Shown here: in pieces, positions 1 to 9,009 of the stretch | Position numbering within the stretch: position 1 is the stretch's first letter | Layout: the number at the start of each line of letters is the position of its first letter | From: Phycisphaerales bacterium | GTDB lineage: Bacteria > Planctomycetota > Phycisphaerae > Phycisphaerales > SM1A02 | NCBI GenBank assembly: GCA_029260575.1 | Contig: JAJDDB010000016.1 | Location: 124,001 to 188,000 of the forward strand | Direction: 5' to 3' | DNA: 64,000 bases | Notes under the pieces: generated by a model | Database searches by the model: none | What the model was told of the DNA's origin: nothing | What the model saw: the letters and a program-made list of their open reading frames with translations, nothing else | Made by a program: the position numbers and the translations under genes

Positions 1-82
1 ACATTGCGCCAGCGGCAGCGCTGCTGCCACAAAGAAGCGGCCAACGAAAGTGTCGCTGACCGTGGACAACAAGCGCGTGTGA
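1..82 (+). CDS. Possible C-terminal end of an upstream gene (partial)
   Basis: Reading frame 2 is open from the window edge to a TGA at 80-82 and encodes a short Ala/Lys/Arg-rich tail ending TVDNKRV. It lies on the same strand as mdh and ends 81 bases before the mdh start, which fits the end of a preceding gene. There is too little sequence to recognise a family, and chance openness over 80 bases is possible. Confidence 0.35.
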   Translation, partial: HCASGSAAATKKRPTKVSLTVDNKRV

Positions 83-163
83 TTGCGGTTGCCCCGACGA
101 CTGCGGGGTCTATCATGGGCGATTCACGAATACGAAAACCACTTTTTGCGAGGGAAGGCCATC

Positions 164-1141
164 ATGCGACGGGCCAAGATCAGCGTTATTGGAGCGGGAA
201 ATGTCGGAGCGACCTGTGCCCACTGGGCCGCAGCGAAGGAACTGGGCGATGTTGTCCTAGTCGACATTCCTGAGAAGGAAGGCGTCGCCAAAGGCAAGGC
301 GCTTGACCTCATGTGTGCCGGCCCGATGGAACGGTTCGATGCCAATGTCGTCGGCACCAGCGATTACGCCGACACTGCAGGCTCGGACGTCGTCATTGTC
401 ACTGCCGGCATCCCGCGCAAGCCGGGGATGAGCCGCGACGATCTGATTGCCACCAACGTGAAGATCGTCAAGTCGGTGTCGGAACAGGTCGCAAAGCACT
501 CGCCCAATGCAGTGATGATTCTTGTTTCGAATCCACTTGACGCAATGGTGTACACCGCCTGGAAAGCATCGGGTTTCCCGACCAGCCGAATCGTCGGCCA
601 GGCGGGCGCACTTGATGTCGCGCGGTTCCGAACGTTCCTTGCGATGGAAATCGGCTGCTCCGTTGAAGATGTTCAGGCACTGCTGCTCGGCGGGCATGGC
701 GACACTATGGTTCCGCTGCCACGCTATAGCTCGGTGCATGGCATTCCTGTCAGTGAATTCCTTTCACAAGCGCAGATTGATGCATGCGTCGAGCGGGCCA
801 AGATGGGTGGCGGCGAAGTCGTCAAGCTCATGGGCACCAGCGCGTACTACGCCCCCGCAAGCGGTTCCGTACTCATGGCTGAAGCGATCATCAAAGACAA
901 GAAGCGCATCCTGCCGTGTGCTGCGTACTGCAACGGCGAGTTCGGCATCAACGGGTTCTTCGTAGGCGTGCCGTGCATGCTCGGCGCGGGTGGTGTCGAA
1001 CGCGTCATCGACATCGAACTGACCGACAGCGAACAGAAGCTGATGGACAACTCGGTGGAAGCAGTGAAAGAACTAGTGGAAATCGTGAACAACACTTTTC
1101 CGGAGCTTGCGGGTAAGAACGCTCCGGTCGGCGCGGCGTAA
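164..1141 (+). CDS. mdh: Malate dehydrogenase (LDH-like type)
   Basis: This is the NAD-dependent malate/oxaloacetate enzyme of the TCA cycle, cytosolic, 325 residues (usual 310-325). The Rossmann motif GAGNVG is at residues 10-15, Asp34 ends beta-2 (NAD preference), substrate arginines lie in the [11 protein letters not shown] loop (Arg85, Arg91) and at Arg154, and the catalytic His178 is in GGHGDTMVP. The frame is open further upstream, but ATG 164 is preceded by a GGGAAGG-like site and starts right at the conserved N-terminus. A strong terminator follows. The next gene on the other strand is also a TCA enzyme, sucD. Confidence 0.95.
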   Translation: MRRAKISVIGAGNVGATCAHWAAAKELGDVVLVDIPEKEGVAKGKALDLMCAGPMERFDANVVGTSDYADTAGSDVVIVTAGIPRKPGMSRDDLIATNVKIVKSVSEQVAKHSPNAVMILVSNPLDAMVYTAWKASGFPTSRIVGQAGALDVARFRTFLAMEIGCSVEDVQALLLGGHGDTMVPLPRYSSVHGIPVSEFLSQAQIDACVERAKMGGGEVVKLMGTSAYYAPASGSVLMAEAIIKDKKRILPCAAYCNGEFGINGFFVGVPCMLGAGGVERVIDIELTDSEQKLMDNSVEAVKELVEIVNNTFPELAGKNAPVGAA

Positions 1142-1198
1142 GACTCTCAACGCAGAAACCGTGAGATTGCAGAGACAGAACTCTTCACTGACAGATAA

Positions 1199-1221
1199 CC
1201 CCCGACGTGCCGGGGGTTTTT
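1199..1221 (+). terminator. Rho-independent terminator after mdh
   Basis: CCCCCG and CGGGGG pair around a 6-base loop and are followed by five T residues. It lies 58 bases after the mdh stop. The convergent sucD gene ends at 1246. Confidence 0.9.
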
Positions 1222-1245
1222 CGTTCGTGGGTTGAGAAATATGGC

Positions 1246-2205
1246 TCACGCCGTTGCAGCAAATGCGACGCCGAGCGCTTCAGCCATTGAAGCGCCGATA
1301 TCTGCGGGGCTTTCCGCAACTGTGACGCCGTTGGCGCGAAGTGATTTCATTTTTGCATCTGCAGTGTCATCAGCGCCGCCGATGATCGCGCCTGCGTGTC
1401 CCATGCGTTTGCCTTTGGGCGCAGTCCTGCCAGCGATGAACGCGACCACGGGTTTACTCATGTGCTTCTTGATCCACGCTCCGGCTTCGGTTTCGTCGGA
1501 CCCGCCGATTTCGCCGATCATGACCACGCCATCAGTTGCCTTGTCTTTTTCAAACATGGACAGCAACTCGATGAAGTTCAACCCCTTGACGGGATCGCCG
1601 CCGATACCGACACATGTGCTCTGGCCGATGCCGAGTTGTGACGTCTGCCAGACAGCTTCGTAGGTAAGTGTTCCGGAACGCGAAATGATGCCGACCGCCT
1701 TGCCGGTGGGGGCGTCATCCTTGGCCATGTGAATGTATCCGGGCATGATGCCGATTTTGCAGCCGTCTGCGAAGATCGCGCTCGCGCCTTCACCGGAGGT
1801 TTTTCTGCCGGGCGTAATGACGCCGGGGCAGTTGGGCCCGATGAGATGCACATCGGGATAATCACGAAGGGCGGCTTTGACGCGAATCATGTCCTGCACC
1901 GGTACGCCTTCGGTGATCGCGCAGATGACTTCAACGCCGTCCGCTGCAGCTTCGAGAATCGCGTCGCCTGCAAACGGCGGTGGAACAAAGATCATCGTTG
2001 CGTTTGCGCCGGTTTCCTGGACCGCGTCAGCAACGATGTCGAAGATTGGCAGGCCGTTGTCGTCTTTCTGCCCGCCTTTGCCGGGGGTGACGCCGCCGAC
2101 CATTTTTGTTCCGTAATCGATGCAGCCCTTGGTGTGAAAAGCCCCGGCTGAGCCGGTGATTCCCTGGCAGATGACCTTCGTGTTTCCGTCGATGAGTATG
2201 GACAT
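1246..2205 (-). CDS. sucD: Succinyl-CoA synthetase alpha subunit
   Basis: The alpha subunit of succinate-CoA ligase binds CoA and carries the phosphohistidine of the succinyl-CoA to succinate step of the TCA cycle. It has 319 residues, somewhat longer than the usual 290, partly through extra residues around [15 protein letters not shown] (134-148). The CoA-binding loop GITGSAG is at 15-21 and the active-site His270 is in GHAGAIIGG. The partner sucC is not beside it or anywhere in the window; the upstream neighbour is an Rrf2 regulator. No strong ribosome site precedes the ATG, but the protein start matches the family. Confidence 0.95.
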   Translation of the reverse strand: MSILIDGNTKVICQGITGSAGAFHTKGCIDYGTKMVGGVTPGKGGQKDDNGLPIFDIVADAVQETGANATMIFVPPPFAGDAILEAAADGVEVICAITEGVPVQDMIRVKAALRDYPDVHLIGPNCPGVITPGRKTSGEGASAIFADGCKIGIMPGYIHMAKDDAPTGKAVGIISRSGTLTYEAVWQTSQLGIGQSTCVGIGGDPVKGLNFIELLSMFEKDKATDGVVMIGEIGGSDETEAGAWIKKHMSKPVVAFIAGRTAPKGKRMGHAGAIIGGADDTADAKMKSLRANGVTVAESPADIGASMAEALGVAFAATA

Positions 2206-2301
2206 GCCGTCAGAATAGGGGCTATATCGCCAGGGGCAAAAAAGTGGATGCAGCGATCGAGTTTTGCGGTGTCTGCTGGCTGGTTTCCGATCAGGCAGCC
2301 G

Positions 2302-2736
2302 CTAGCCAGTGAGTCCGAGCGATACCTGCAACGGCCGACGTGTCCGGACAAGGTCTGCGAGCGTGATACCGTCGAGTTCGCGAAGAAACGCCTCTGCCGC
2401 ATCGGCCAAGGCGTGCTTCAGCCGGCAGGGCCGTTCGATAGCGCATTGCCCGTGGGGCTGGAAACACTCGACCAACATGAAGTCAGGCTCGCAATCGCAC
2501 ACCACATCACCGACGACGATGTCAAGAGGGTGCCTTATCAACTGAATACCGCCATGACGCCCACGGACGGTTTCAATGTATCCAGCGGCGGCGAGCATCT
2601 GCGCAACCTTTGTCAGGTGGTGGCCTGAAATTCCATACGCATGCGCGATATCAGCCACAGGGGTTAGACCGTCCTCGGAAACGGCCAAATACATGAGCAC
2701 TCGAAGTGCATAGTCAGTCCGCATCGCAAGTCGCAT
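2302..2736 (-). CDS. nsrR: Rrf2-family regulator, NsrR-like (nitric-oxide sensor)
   Basis: This 144-residue protein has an N-terminal winged helix (about 1-70) and the three-cysteine [Fe-S] ligand set in VECFQPHGQCAIERPCRLK: Cys91, Cys98 and Cys104, close to the positions in characterised NsrR proteins. NsrR loses its cluster on meeting NO and releases promoters of NO-detoxifying genes. The divergent gene 95 bases away encodes a truncated globin, which supports this role. Two further cysteines (80, 82) lie just before. Other Rrf2 proteins (IscR, RirA) share the fold, so the NsrR name rests on the Cys spacing plus the neighbour. Confidence 0.8.
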   Translation of the reverse strand: MRLAMRTDYALRVLMYLAVSEDGLTPVADIAHAYGISGHHLTKVAQMLAAAGYIETVRGRHGGIQLIRHPLDIVVGDVVCDCEPDFMLVECFQPHGQCAIERPCRLKHALADAAEAFLRELDGITLADLVRTRRPLQVSLGLTG

Positions 2737-2830
2737 AGGTGATTTTCTCCATCCGAATTTGCCTTGGGCAAAAGCCTCTCATAAAGTGGAATATTGTATG
2801 CCAATTTATAAAGAAAGGCAGTGCAAGGCA
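2737..2830. promoter_or_regulatory. Divergent promoter/operator region between nsrR-like gene and globin
   Basis: This AT-rich gap separates two divergent starts and includes AATATTGTATG and AATTTATAAAG around 2787-2812. A redox regulator next to its probable target makes it the expected operator location. I could not define a clean dyad matching a published NsrR box, so no exact site is claimed. Confidence 0.4.
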
Positions 2831-3289
2831 ATGCCGGAATGCTCACGAGAATCGCATCTGCCATTGCGCGAACACGACGACCTCTCGCATCAACCGGCAC
2901 CCGGTGACGCGACGGCAGGTATTTGCGAAGACGATGTTCGCGCGATCGTGCATGACTTTTACGATCTGGCCCGTCGCGATGCTCAGCTCGGTCCGGTCTT
3001 CGAGCGAAATGTCGCGGATTGGCCGGCGCATCTTGCAAAAATGCATGATTTCTGGTCCTCGGCTGTGTTGCGCAGCGGTAGGTATTCAGGTCGGCCGATT
3101 GAAGCGCATCGGCGCGTGCCGGAGATCGAAGCGGCCCATTTCGGCAGATGGATGGAATTGTTCGACAAGACGGTTCGCGCGCATTGCAATGATCACGATG
3201 CCATGTTGTTCGTGCGAATGGCAGGCCGCATGAAACAATCCATGATGCTGTGTCTGAAACTTGATGACGATCGCGCAAAAGCACATTGA
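2831..3289 (+). CDS. Group III truncated haemoglobin
   Basis: This small 2-on-2 globin (152 residues from this start) probably binds O2/NO and takes part in nitrosative-stress defence. Tyr44 in HDFYDLARRD is the likely B10 residue, His93 in EAHRRVPEI the likely proximal His, and the HFGRWMELFDKTV segment is typical of TrHb3. Upstream in-frame starts exist (ATG 2798, TTG 2759); 2831 is chosen because an AAGG element precedes it and about 30 non-conserved residues still come before helix A. It is divergent from the NsrR-like regulator and overlaps the next gene by 26 bases. Confidence 0.85.
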   Translation: MPECSRESHLPLREHDDLSHQPAPGDATAGICEDDVRAIVHDFYDLARRDAQLGPVFERNVADWPAHLAKMHDFWSSAVLRSGRYSGRPIEAHRRVPEIEAAHFGRWMELFDKTVRAHCNDHDAMLFVRMAGRMKQSMMLCLKLDDDRAKAH

Positions 3290-3737
3290 TCGATTGCGGA
3301 GTCGTGCGGGTGCCGCTGCCGTGGTGGTTCCAATTCTGCACGCAGGTGTACTGCTGGGCTGTTCGGTGCTGGCGACATCTGCGAAGTTTCTTGCGCCGTC
3401 TCTGACACGGCCGGTGGCGCTGGACGTCGGCCGACACACGTTTGGCGTTCTGCATGTGGTGGAATGCGCATTTGTCGCATTCGCTACGGGATTGTGGTGG
3501 TACGTCAGCGGGTTCAACCGCAGCTTCAAACTGATGCTTCTTGTGCTGGCTGTATTGGTACTGGAGATGGCATGGCTGCGGCCCGTGATTGACGCACGAG
3601 TGACGTTGCTTATGGAAGGAGTCGAACTCCCTACGTCCTGGCATCACTATGGATTCATCGCCCTCGAAATACTGAAAATCGCATTGCTGCTGTGGCTTTC
3701 AACAGCCAACCTTCGAAATGTTCAGAGAAGCATCTGA
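3264..3737 (+). CDS. Four-helix membrane protein, unrecognised
   Basis: About 157 residues with roughly four hydrophobic segments (around 18-40, 62-82, 90-108 and 128-148). I do not recognise the family. It starts inside the last codons of the globin gene (TTG and ATG tandem starts, ATG 3264 preferred), so it is very likely co-transcribed and translationally coupled with the globin. That makes a role in NO or O2 stress plausible, but this is inference from position only. Confidence 0.75.
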   Translation: MTIAQKHIDRLRSRAGAAAVVVPILHAGVLLGCSVLATSAKFLAPSLTRPVALDVGRHTFGVLHVVECAFVAFATGLWWYVSGFNRSFKLMLLVLAVLVLEMAWLRPVIDARVTLLMEGVELPTSWHHYGFIALEILKIALLLWLSTANLRNVQRSI

Positions 3738-3789
3738 CGATTTGATTGCCGATGTGCGCTGCTGGCTGGCGCCGCGTTACACTTGCACT

Positions 3790-4932
3790 ATGGCTCGCAC
3801 ACAGGATCGATCTGGCAAGACATCATTGACATACGCAGACTCCGGCGTGGATATCGAAGCTGGCGATCGCGCAGTGTCGCTGATGAAGAGCATGCTCCGC
3901 CGAACGCATGGCCCGCGGGTGATGGGCAGGCATGGCGCGTTCGCCGGCCTGTTTCGTCTGGATTACAACGAGAAACTGTTTCAGCGGAATTATCGTGATC
4001 CGGTCCTGGTTGCGTGCACCGATGGCGTGGGCACGAAGGTCAAAATCGCCTGCGACATCGGTATATACAACACGATCGGCATCGATTGTGTGGCGATGAA
4101 CATCAACGACCTGATTGTTGAAGGCGCGGAGCCGCTGTTTTTTCTCGATTACATCGGCATGCATTCGCAAGATCCGGAAACAACAGCAGGCATCGTGGAA
4201 GGCATCGCGAGAGGATGCGAGATCAGTGGATGCGCATTGCTTGGCGGGGAATGCGCCGAGATGCCGGACATTTATGCGGAAGGTGATTTCGATCTTGCGG
4301 GCTTTGCAGTGGGCGTGCTGGAACTGCATCGGGCAATCGATCCGATGCGCGTCGAGCCGGGCGATATTGTGATCGGACTGGCGAGTGATGGACTGCATTC
4401 GAACGGTTTTTCGTTGGTGCGGAAGATTGTCGATGCTGCGGGTTTGGAATTGCGCAAGGTGTATGAAGAACTGCATTCAGACGATGCAGGTGGCGGACCG
4501 ACGCCGCAAACGCCAGTGCGCGAAAGCGGGGCATGCACTTTGGGCGAGGTGCTACTTACACCAACGCGGATTTATGCCCGGCCGATCGTGAAGTTACTTC
4601 GACGGTATACCGTCAAGCGCATCGTCTCGGGCATGGCGCATATCACCGGCGGTGGGCTGGAAGGCAATGTTAGCCGCGCGCTGCACGAGAAGGTCAATGT
4701 AGTGATCGACCGCAGCACATGGGATGTACCAGCGGTGTTCCGATTCCTGCAAGAGCACGGCAGCGTGGACGAGACAGAGATGTGGCGCGTGTTCAACATG
4801 GGGATTGGATATGTACTTATCGTCCGACCAGCTTTTGCGGATTCAGTGGTGCGCCAGCTTGAACGCATGGGCGAACGGGCCACGGTCATCGGCGAAGTCA
4901 CCCGCGGCGCGGGCGATGTCGTCCTAAAGTGA
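3790..4932 (+). CDS. purM: Phosphoribosylformylglycinamidine cyclo-ligase (AIR synthetase)
   Basis: Catalyses ATP-dependent ring closure of FGAM to AIR, step five of purine synthesis, in the cytosol. It has 380 residues against a usual 340-355. TYADSGVDIEAGD opens the protein, DGVGTK is at 78-83, and MNINDL and GGECAEMPDIY (152-162) are the family signatures. A stretch rich in Gly/Pro (HSDDAGGGPTPQTP) enlarges the loop before LGEVLLTPTRIYARP. The frame is open back to 3718, but ATG 3790 places the conserved start at residue 10. It stands alone, without other pur genes. Confidence 0.95.
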   Translation: MARTQDRSGKTSLTYADSGVDIEAGDRAVSLMKSMLRRTHGPRVMGRHGAFAGLFRLDYNEKLFQRNYRDPVLVACTDGVGTKVKIACDIGIYNTIGIDCVAMNINDLIVEGAEPLFFLDYIGMHSQDPETTAGIVEGIARGCEISGCALLGGECAEMPDIYAEGDFDLAGFAVGVLELHRAIDPMRVEPGDIVIGLASDGLHSNGFSLVRKIVDAAGLELRKVYEELHSDDAGGGPTPQTPVRESGACTLGEVLLTPTRIYARPIVKLLRRYTVKRIVSGMAHITGGGLEGNVSRALHEKVNVVIDRSTWDVPAVFRFLQEHGSVDETEMWRVFNMGIGYVLIVRPAFADSVVRQLERMGERATVIGEVTRGAGDVVLK

Positions 4933-4983
4933 ACCGTATCTTGCGCATGATCATCTTCACCAAATAGAACGCGGCCAGACGTT

Positions 4984-5343
4984 TCAGTTTTTCGATCGAC
5001 GTCTGCGCGGTTTATTCGGATCGAACTTGTGTCCCTCCGGCGTACGGATGTTGTTGTCACGGATGTAATCGCGCAATTCATCGACCGCGGCAAAGAACGC
5101 ATCGAAGTCTTCCGACCAGATCGTGATATTGAATCGGCGGAACGTACCATCGTCCTGCGGCACGCCTTCGACAAGCTTGAGGTACGGATTGTCGTTGCGG
5201 GCCCGGCCGACCTGAACAGCGTACTTGCGGTTGCCGACAGAATCGAAAACGCGGGTGTGCAGCGGCTTGGGTGCTGGCCGCGGCGGCTTTGCAGTCTTCC
5301 CGCGGTACGCAGTATTCGTCGTAGCTTTGGTCGTGGTTGTCAT
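4984..5343 (-). CDS. PUR-domain (DUF3276-type) nucleic-acid-binding protein
   Basis: A 119-residue protein with a Thr/Lys/Pro-rich N-terminus (1-28), one PUR-like beta-beta-beta-beta-alpha unit (about 29-100, containing RKYAVQVGRARNDNPYLKL, then FRRFNITIWSEDFDAFFAAVDELRDYI) and a basic tail ending RRRRSKN. PUR proteins bind single-stranded DNA or RNA and usually dimerise when they have a single repeat. ATG 5343 is preferred over an earlier in-frame start because GGAG lies seven bases ahead of it. The target is unknown. Confidence 0.75.
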   Translation of the reverse strand: MTTTTKATTNTAYRGKTAKPPRPAPKPLHTRVFDSVGNRKYAVQVGRARNDNPYLKLVEGVPQDDGTFRRFNITIWSEDFDAFFAAVDELRDYIRDNNIRTPEGHKFDPNKPRRRRSKN

Positions 5344-5661
5344 GATGAGCTCCGTGGTTTTGGAAAACAATGCACAGGATCATAACCCGCACATTACCCT
5401 ATCATGCACCCGAACAAATTGCGATCGCGATTCGTCAGAATTGGCGGATTGAGTTTATGCACATGTGGCTTGATCAGGCCATTGGGCTGCAGGATCAGCG
5501 ACACAGTGTGCGGAAAGAGCCGTTCATTGCACGCCAGGAATGTTTGTGACAGAAAGAACGAATTGAGAATTTCGGTTCTGGGGCCTTGTAGTCTGGCTCA
5601 CATATGTGATGCTTCATATGTAAGAACGCCACGGGTCCCTATTTTCCCAAGGAGGTGCTTC

Positions 5662-6093
5662 ATGCCTACTGCGGAACGATTGCTGGATCGAAAGGGGCAT
5701 TCGCTTGCCTGGCTGGCGCCGACGACAACGGTTTTCGAAGCAGCGCAGCTGATGAACGACAAGCACATCGGATCGGTGCTGGTGCTGGAAGGCGGTGAGT
5801 TGCGCGGCATCTTCACGGAGCGCGATGTCATGCGGCGGGTGGTTGCTGAACGCCTTGACCCCGAGACGACAGCGCTCGGCGAGGTGATGACGCGCAAAGT
5901 CGTGTGTGCAGCCCCGCACACCACACTCCAGGAGTTGCGCTTTGTGATGCGCGAGCAGCGCATTCGTCACATCCCTGTCGTAGACAACGGCACGGTGTTG
6001 GGCATCATTTCGATTGGTGACCTCAACGAAGCCGAGAGACAGGTACAGGTACAGACGATTGAATACCTGTCGTCGTACATGTCCGTAACCTGA
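5662..6093 (+). CDS. CBS-domain pair protein
   Basis: The 143 residues form one Bateman module: CBS1 about 8-65 (ERDVMRRV near its end) and CBS2 about 75-132 (RHIPVVDNGTVLGIISIGDL). Such stand-alone modules bind adenine nucleotides and report energy state to partner proteins; the partner is not evident here. A near-perfect AAGGAGG lies seven bases before ATG 5662, so the start is firm although the frame extends upstream. The short C-terminal helix (QVQTIEYLSSYMS) may serve dimerisation. Confidence 0.88.
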   Translation: MPTAERLLDRKGHSLAWLAPTTTVFEAAQLMNDKHIGSVLVLEGGELRGIFTERDVMRRVVAERLDPETTALGEVMTRKVVCAAPHTTLQELRFVMREQRIRHIPVVDNGTVLGIISIGDLNEAERQVQVQTIEYLSSYMSVT

Positions 6094-6099
6094 ACGCGA

Positions 6100-6732
6100 T
6101 TACTCAGCTGGTAACAAACTGCTGCGCTGCGGTTTCGGCAGGAACCGACCAACGATGTGCATGTAGCGCCGGTATTCATCGCCGAAGTGTTTGATGAGAT
6201 GCTTTTCTTCTGCACGGGCTTTGATGTTCATCAGCACGATGTGTGTCACTGCGGCTACAGCCATTAGCAGCGTGGGCAGAACAATTGCGGTACACACCAT
6301 CATGACAATGCTGAGTGAATAGATCGGATGACGGCTGAGCGCGAACGGACCTGATGTAACCAGTCCGTGATCCTGTTGCAACACGCCGATGGACCAGCTC
6401 TTTCCCATTGCGAACCAGCATCGCACGGTCAGTAGATAGCAACTGGCTGCTGCGAGTGCAGCGGCCCATCGAACGATGATGATCCACGTGGTATGTTCCG
6501 CCCACGAGGGTAGTTCGATGAGCCAGTGTTCTTTGGTGCCGAGAGCTGGAAGCGTGATCCACGCTGCGATGACGGGCACCCAGATGATCCACATCAGGCG
6601 TTCGCGGTTGTCACTGGGGACGATACCGGACGTATGGCCGTAGAGAATCCGGCTTCGAGCTGAGGTGACGAGCACACCCAGCCAGTAAATCCAGATGGAA
6701 AGGCCTGTTACTAGCAGCGGCGCATCAGCCAC
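6100..6732 (-). CDS. Isoprenylcysteine carboxyl methyltransferase-like membrane protein
   Basis: A 210-residue integral membrane protein with about five helices. The C-terminal SAM-binding signature of the ICMT/PEMT superfamily is clear: GLVTSGPFALSRHPIY (about 124-139), then KARAEEKHLIKHFGDEYRRY (about 172-191). Bacterial members methylate small hydrophobic or lipid substrates; the substrate here is unknown. GTG 6732 has AGGA eight bases upstream. The gene is convergent with the CBS gene, with six bases between the stops. Confidence 0.8.
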   Translation of the reverse strand: MADAPLLVTGLSIWIYWLGVLVTSARSRILYGHTSGIVPSDNRERLMWIIWVPVIAAWITLPALGTKEHWLIELPSWAEHTTWIIIVRWAAALAAASCYLLTVRCWFAMGKSWSIGVLQQDHGLVTSGPFALSRHPIYSLSIVMMVCTAIVLPTLLMAVAAVTHIVLMNIKARAEEKHLIKHFGDEYRRYMHIVGRFLPKPQRSSLLPAE

Positions 6733-6783
6733 GGATGAATCCTGACAGTCATAAGCATACGGTTGGTCGGTCCAACCAACAGT

Positions 6784-7560
6784 TTACTGTGGCTGCGCGT
6801 TGGCGACACCGCCGGTGCCGTTGCTGGAGGATTCGTGCGTCTTGACCTGGGAGACCGTTGTTGACGGATTCTCGCCGTCTGTCGTTTTCACGTACTGCTT
6901 GTTGGGCGGACATGCACGCAATACCTGTTCGACGACCAGTAACTGTACGCCGCGATCTTCCTCAATATCGAAATGGTTGTTCCAACCAAATCGACCGTCT
7001 TCGTTGTGATCGTTGATGTCGTAATTGGTGATGTCAATTAGATCCGTTTCGCCTTCAACGGCAATACCACGCAAGAACGGCACCCAGTCCGTCGAGGGGT
7101 GGGACTTGTACACATTGAAGCACCGCTGCACATTGGTGGGGATCTTCGGCGGCGTGGTCGGATCAATGAGTGCAAGGAAAGTGACTTCGATGTCATACCG
7201 ACCGAGATCGCGTGCAAGGCGCACCGCATCGTCTGCACCGTAACTGTGGCCGACAATCACAAGCGGGCCTTCAATCTTACCCTGGTCATATTCACTGCGG
7301 ATCGTCTTGCTTACATCCGGCCAGCGCAGCCCGGAAACAGATTTGGCGTTGACGCCTTCGGCTTCAAGGTCTTCCTGTATGTCGTACAAACCGAGGCTGA
7401 AGACATCCATCAGCCCGCGTACGAGAACGACATTGCCCTCTCGCGGCTGTGGAGCTTCGGCAGCAAACTGATCGATTGATGCAAAGCATCCTCCGGCCGT
7501 GAATGTAAACAAGAGAATAAGCGTGAACAGTGAAATCCGATTGGTCAATCGCTTGTGCAT
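6784..7560 (-). CDS. Lipoprotein alpha/beta hydrolase
   Basis: From ATG 7560 the protein has a type II signal (basic MHKRLTNR, hydrophobic stretch, lipobox TAGGC) and about 258 residues. The nucleophile elbow is VGHSYGADDAVRLARDLG. A VLVRGLMDVF segment begins the core and HFDIEEDRG may supply the catalytic His. It is probably anchored to a membrane facing the periplasm. An upstream in-frame ATG (7572) is possible. It follows the acyltransferase on the same strand, and a second lipoprotein hydrolase lies beyond that gene. Substrate unknown. Confidence 0.72.
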   Translation of the reverse strand: MHKRLTNRISLFTLILLFTFTAGGCFASIDQFAAEAPQPREGNVVLVRGLMDVFSLGLYDIQEDLEAEGVNAKSVSGLRWPDVSKTIRSEYDQGKIEGPLVIVGHSYGADDAVRLARDLGRYDIEVTFLALIDPTTPPKIPTNVQRCFNVYKSHPSTDWVPFLRGIAVEGETDLIDITNYDINDHNEDGRFGWNNHFDIEEDRGVQLLVVEQVLRACPPNKQYVKTTDGENPSTTVSQVKTHESSSNGTGGVANAQPQ

Positions 7561-7640
7561 GTCTAGTACCATTGGTCTGTAATTCTGTTCGAGAAACCGA
7601 AATCCCGATGTGCGCCGTTCCTGCAATCGGGCCAAATAGC

Positions 7641-8990
7641 CTATCGGGTCCTGCCGACTGTGTCTGCAGCAGCAATTCTATTGTCCGGGACATCTGCTTT
7701 GGCGATACCGTCGGAGCTCGGCTTCCTCGGGGGTCGGGCCTTGCCTCGTGGGCCGTTCAGCAGCACGCCGATTGCGGTGTATCGGACAAACAACTGGTAG
7801 GTCATAAGGCAGATGGCATACCCAATGACTAAAACCACCGCAAATTTGAGCATCGCAGGTGCCTGAACGTGGGTCATCCACACCTGCAAAACGACAACCG
7901 TCGGCAGGTGGATAAGGTACACCCAGTACGACGAATCGCTGAGCCAGCGCACGACCGGCTGGTGGCGGTCAAACCACCGAAGAAACAATCCGATCCACGC
8001 GAAAATACTGAGCCAGCAAAAGGTTGCGATCAATGCGGCGAGTATGAGTTGTCGCGCGGCAGAAAGACCGACTGCGATTTCTGATTCGATCAACAGCACC
8101 ATCGGCACGGCCGCAATCAACGAGCCGAGCAGGTAGATACGTGAGAAACTTTTCAGCTCGCCCAGCCGGTCACGAAAGGCGTACAACCAGGTTCCGATAA
8201 GAAAGAACAGGAAGTTGTACAGCAGCTCCATCGGTGTCGGCGCGTAGCTGTTCTTGAAATCGATGATGGTGTCCGTCTCGACGGCCAGCACCGCAAAGGC
8301 GGGCAGGGCAAATACGATCGGCCGAAGTGGCGAGGCAAACAACGACCGGGCGATTCGATTCAGGCGGTCGGACCGGCGCCACGGCGCACCGGTCTTGCTG
8401 ACGATTGCCCGCCACAGCCAGAATGCGACGCAGTAGATGTAGAGGTATTCAAGAAACCACAGGTGCGCCAGCCCGGCGGCATTGTCATTGACTTCTTCGC
8501 TGCCGAAATCCAGATGGCTGATTTGCTCCCATGTGTATGCGTTGGAGTCCAGCCACCCATACACCCATGCTGCTCCGACCAGTGGAAGTATGGTGATACA
8601 TGCCACGAGAAATGGATACAGGATGCGTTTGGTACGGTGTCGTATGTATTCCAAGCCGCCGCGACTGTTGTGCAGCATGACCGCAAAGAAGCCTGCCACG
8701 ACAAAGAACAACGGAATCCGAAATCCGTGAATCCACCAGAAGAGCCAGTCAACAATTCGGCTGGTAGTTGATTCTTCGATCGGCCAGACAAGGCCGGGCA
8801 TCGGTAGCGCCATGTACGCGACAGCGCCATGTAATACGACGCCGAAGGACATCGCAGCGCCGCGAATTGCATCGAATGCGTGATAGCGCGTTGCCACTGG
8901 CTGGCTGTGCGCAGTCGTTGTGTCGATTGGCGTAGTCACAGGAGGCGTGTTTCGCGTTTGCACCCAGGTGTTGCCCCTACTCGAACACAT
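7641..8990 (-). CDS. Acyltransferase family 3 (OpgC/MdoC-like) membrane protein
   Basis: A 449-residue protein with about ten hydrophobic helices. The family hallmark near the N-terminus is RYHAFDAIRGAAMSFGVVLHGAV (residues 35-57; Arg and the active His typical of Acyl_transf_3), followed by an F-x-x-x-GFFA helix. Members O-acylate sugars or glycans on the cell envelope; MdoC succinylates periplasmic glucans. The C-terminal 45 residues are polar and probably cytosolic. The gene is flanked by two lipoprotein hydrolase genes on the same strand, suggesting an envelope-modifying cluster (inference). Confidence 0.82.
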   Translation of the reverse strand: MCSSRGNTWVQTRNTPPVTTPIDTTTAHSQPVATRYHAFDAIRGAAMSFGVVLHGAVAYMALPMPGLVWPIEESTTSRIVDWLFWWIHGFRIPLFFVVAGFFAVMLHNSRGGLEYIRHRTKRILYPFLVACITILPLVGAAWVYGWLDSNAYTWEQISHLDFGSEEVNDNAAGLAHLWFLEYLYIYCVAFWLWRAIVSKTGAPWRRSDRLNRIARSLFASPLRPIVFALPAFAVLAVETDTIIDFKNSYAPTPMELLYNFLFFLIGTWLYAFRDRLGELKSFSRIYLLGSLIAAVPMVLLIESEIAVGLSAARQLILAALIATFCWLSIFAWIGLFLRWFDRHQPVVRWLSDSSYWVYLIHLPTVVVLQVWMTHVQAPAMLKFAVVLVIGYAICLMTYQLFVRYTAIGVLLNGPRGKARPPRKPSSDGIAKADVPDNRIAAADTVGRTR

Positions 8991-9009
8991 AGGGTAGCCG
9001 GGACCCTAC

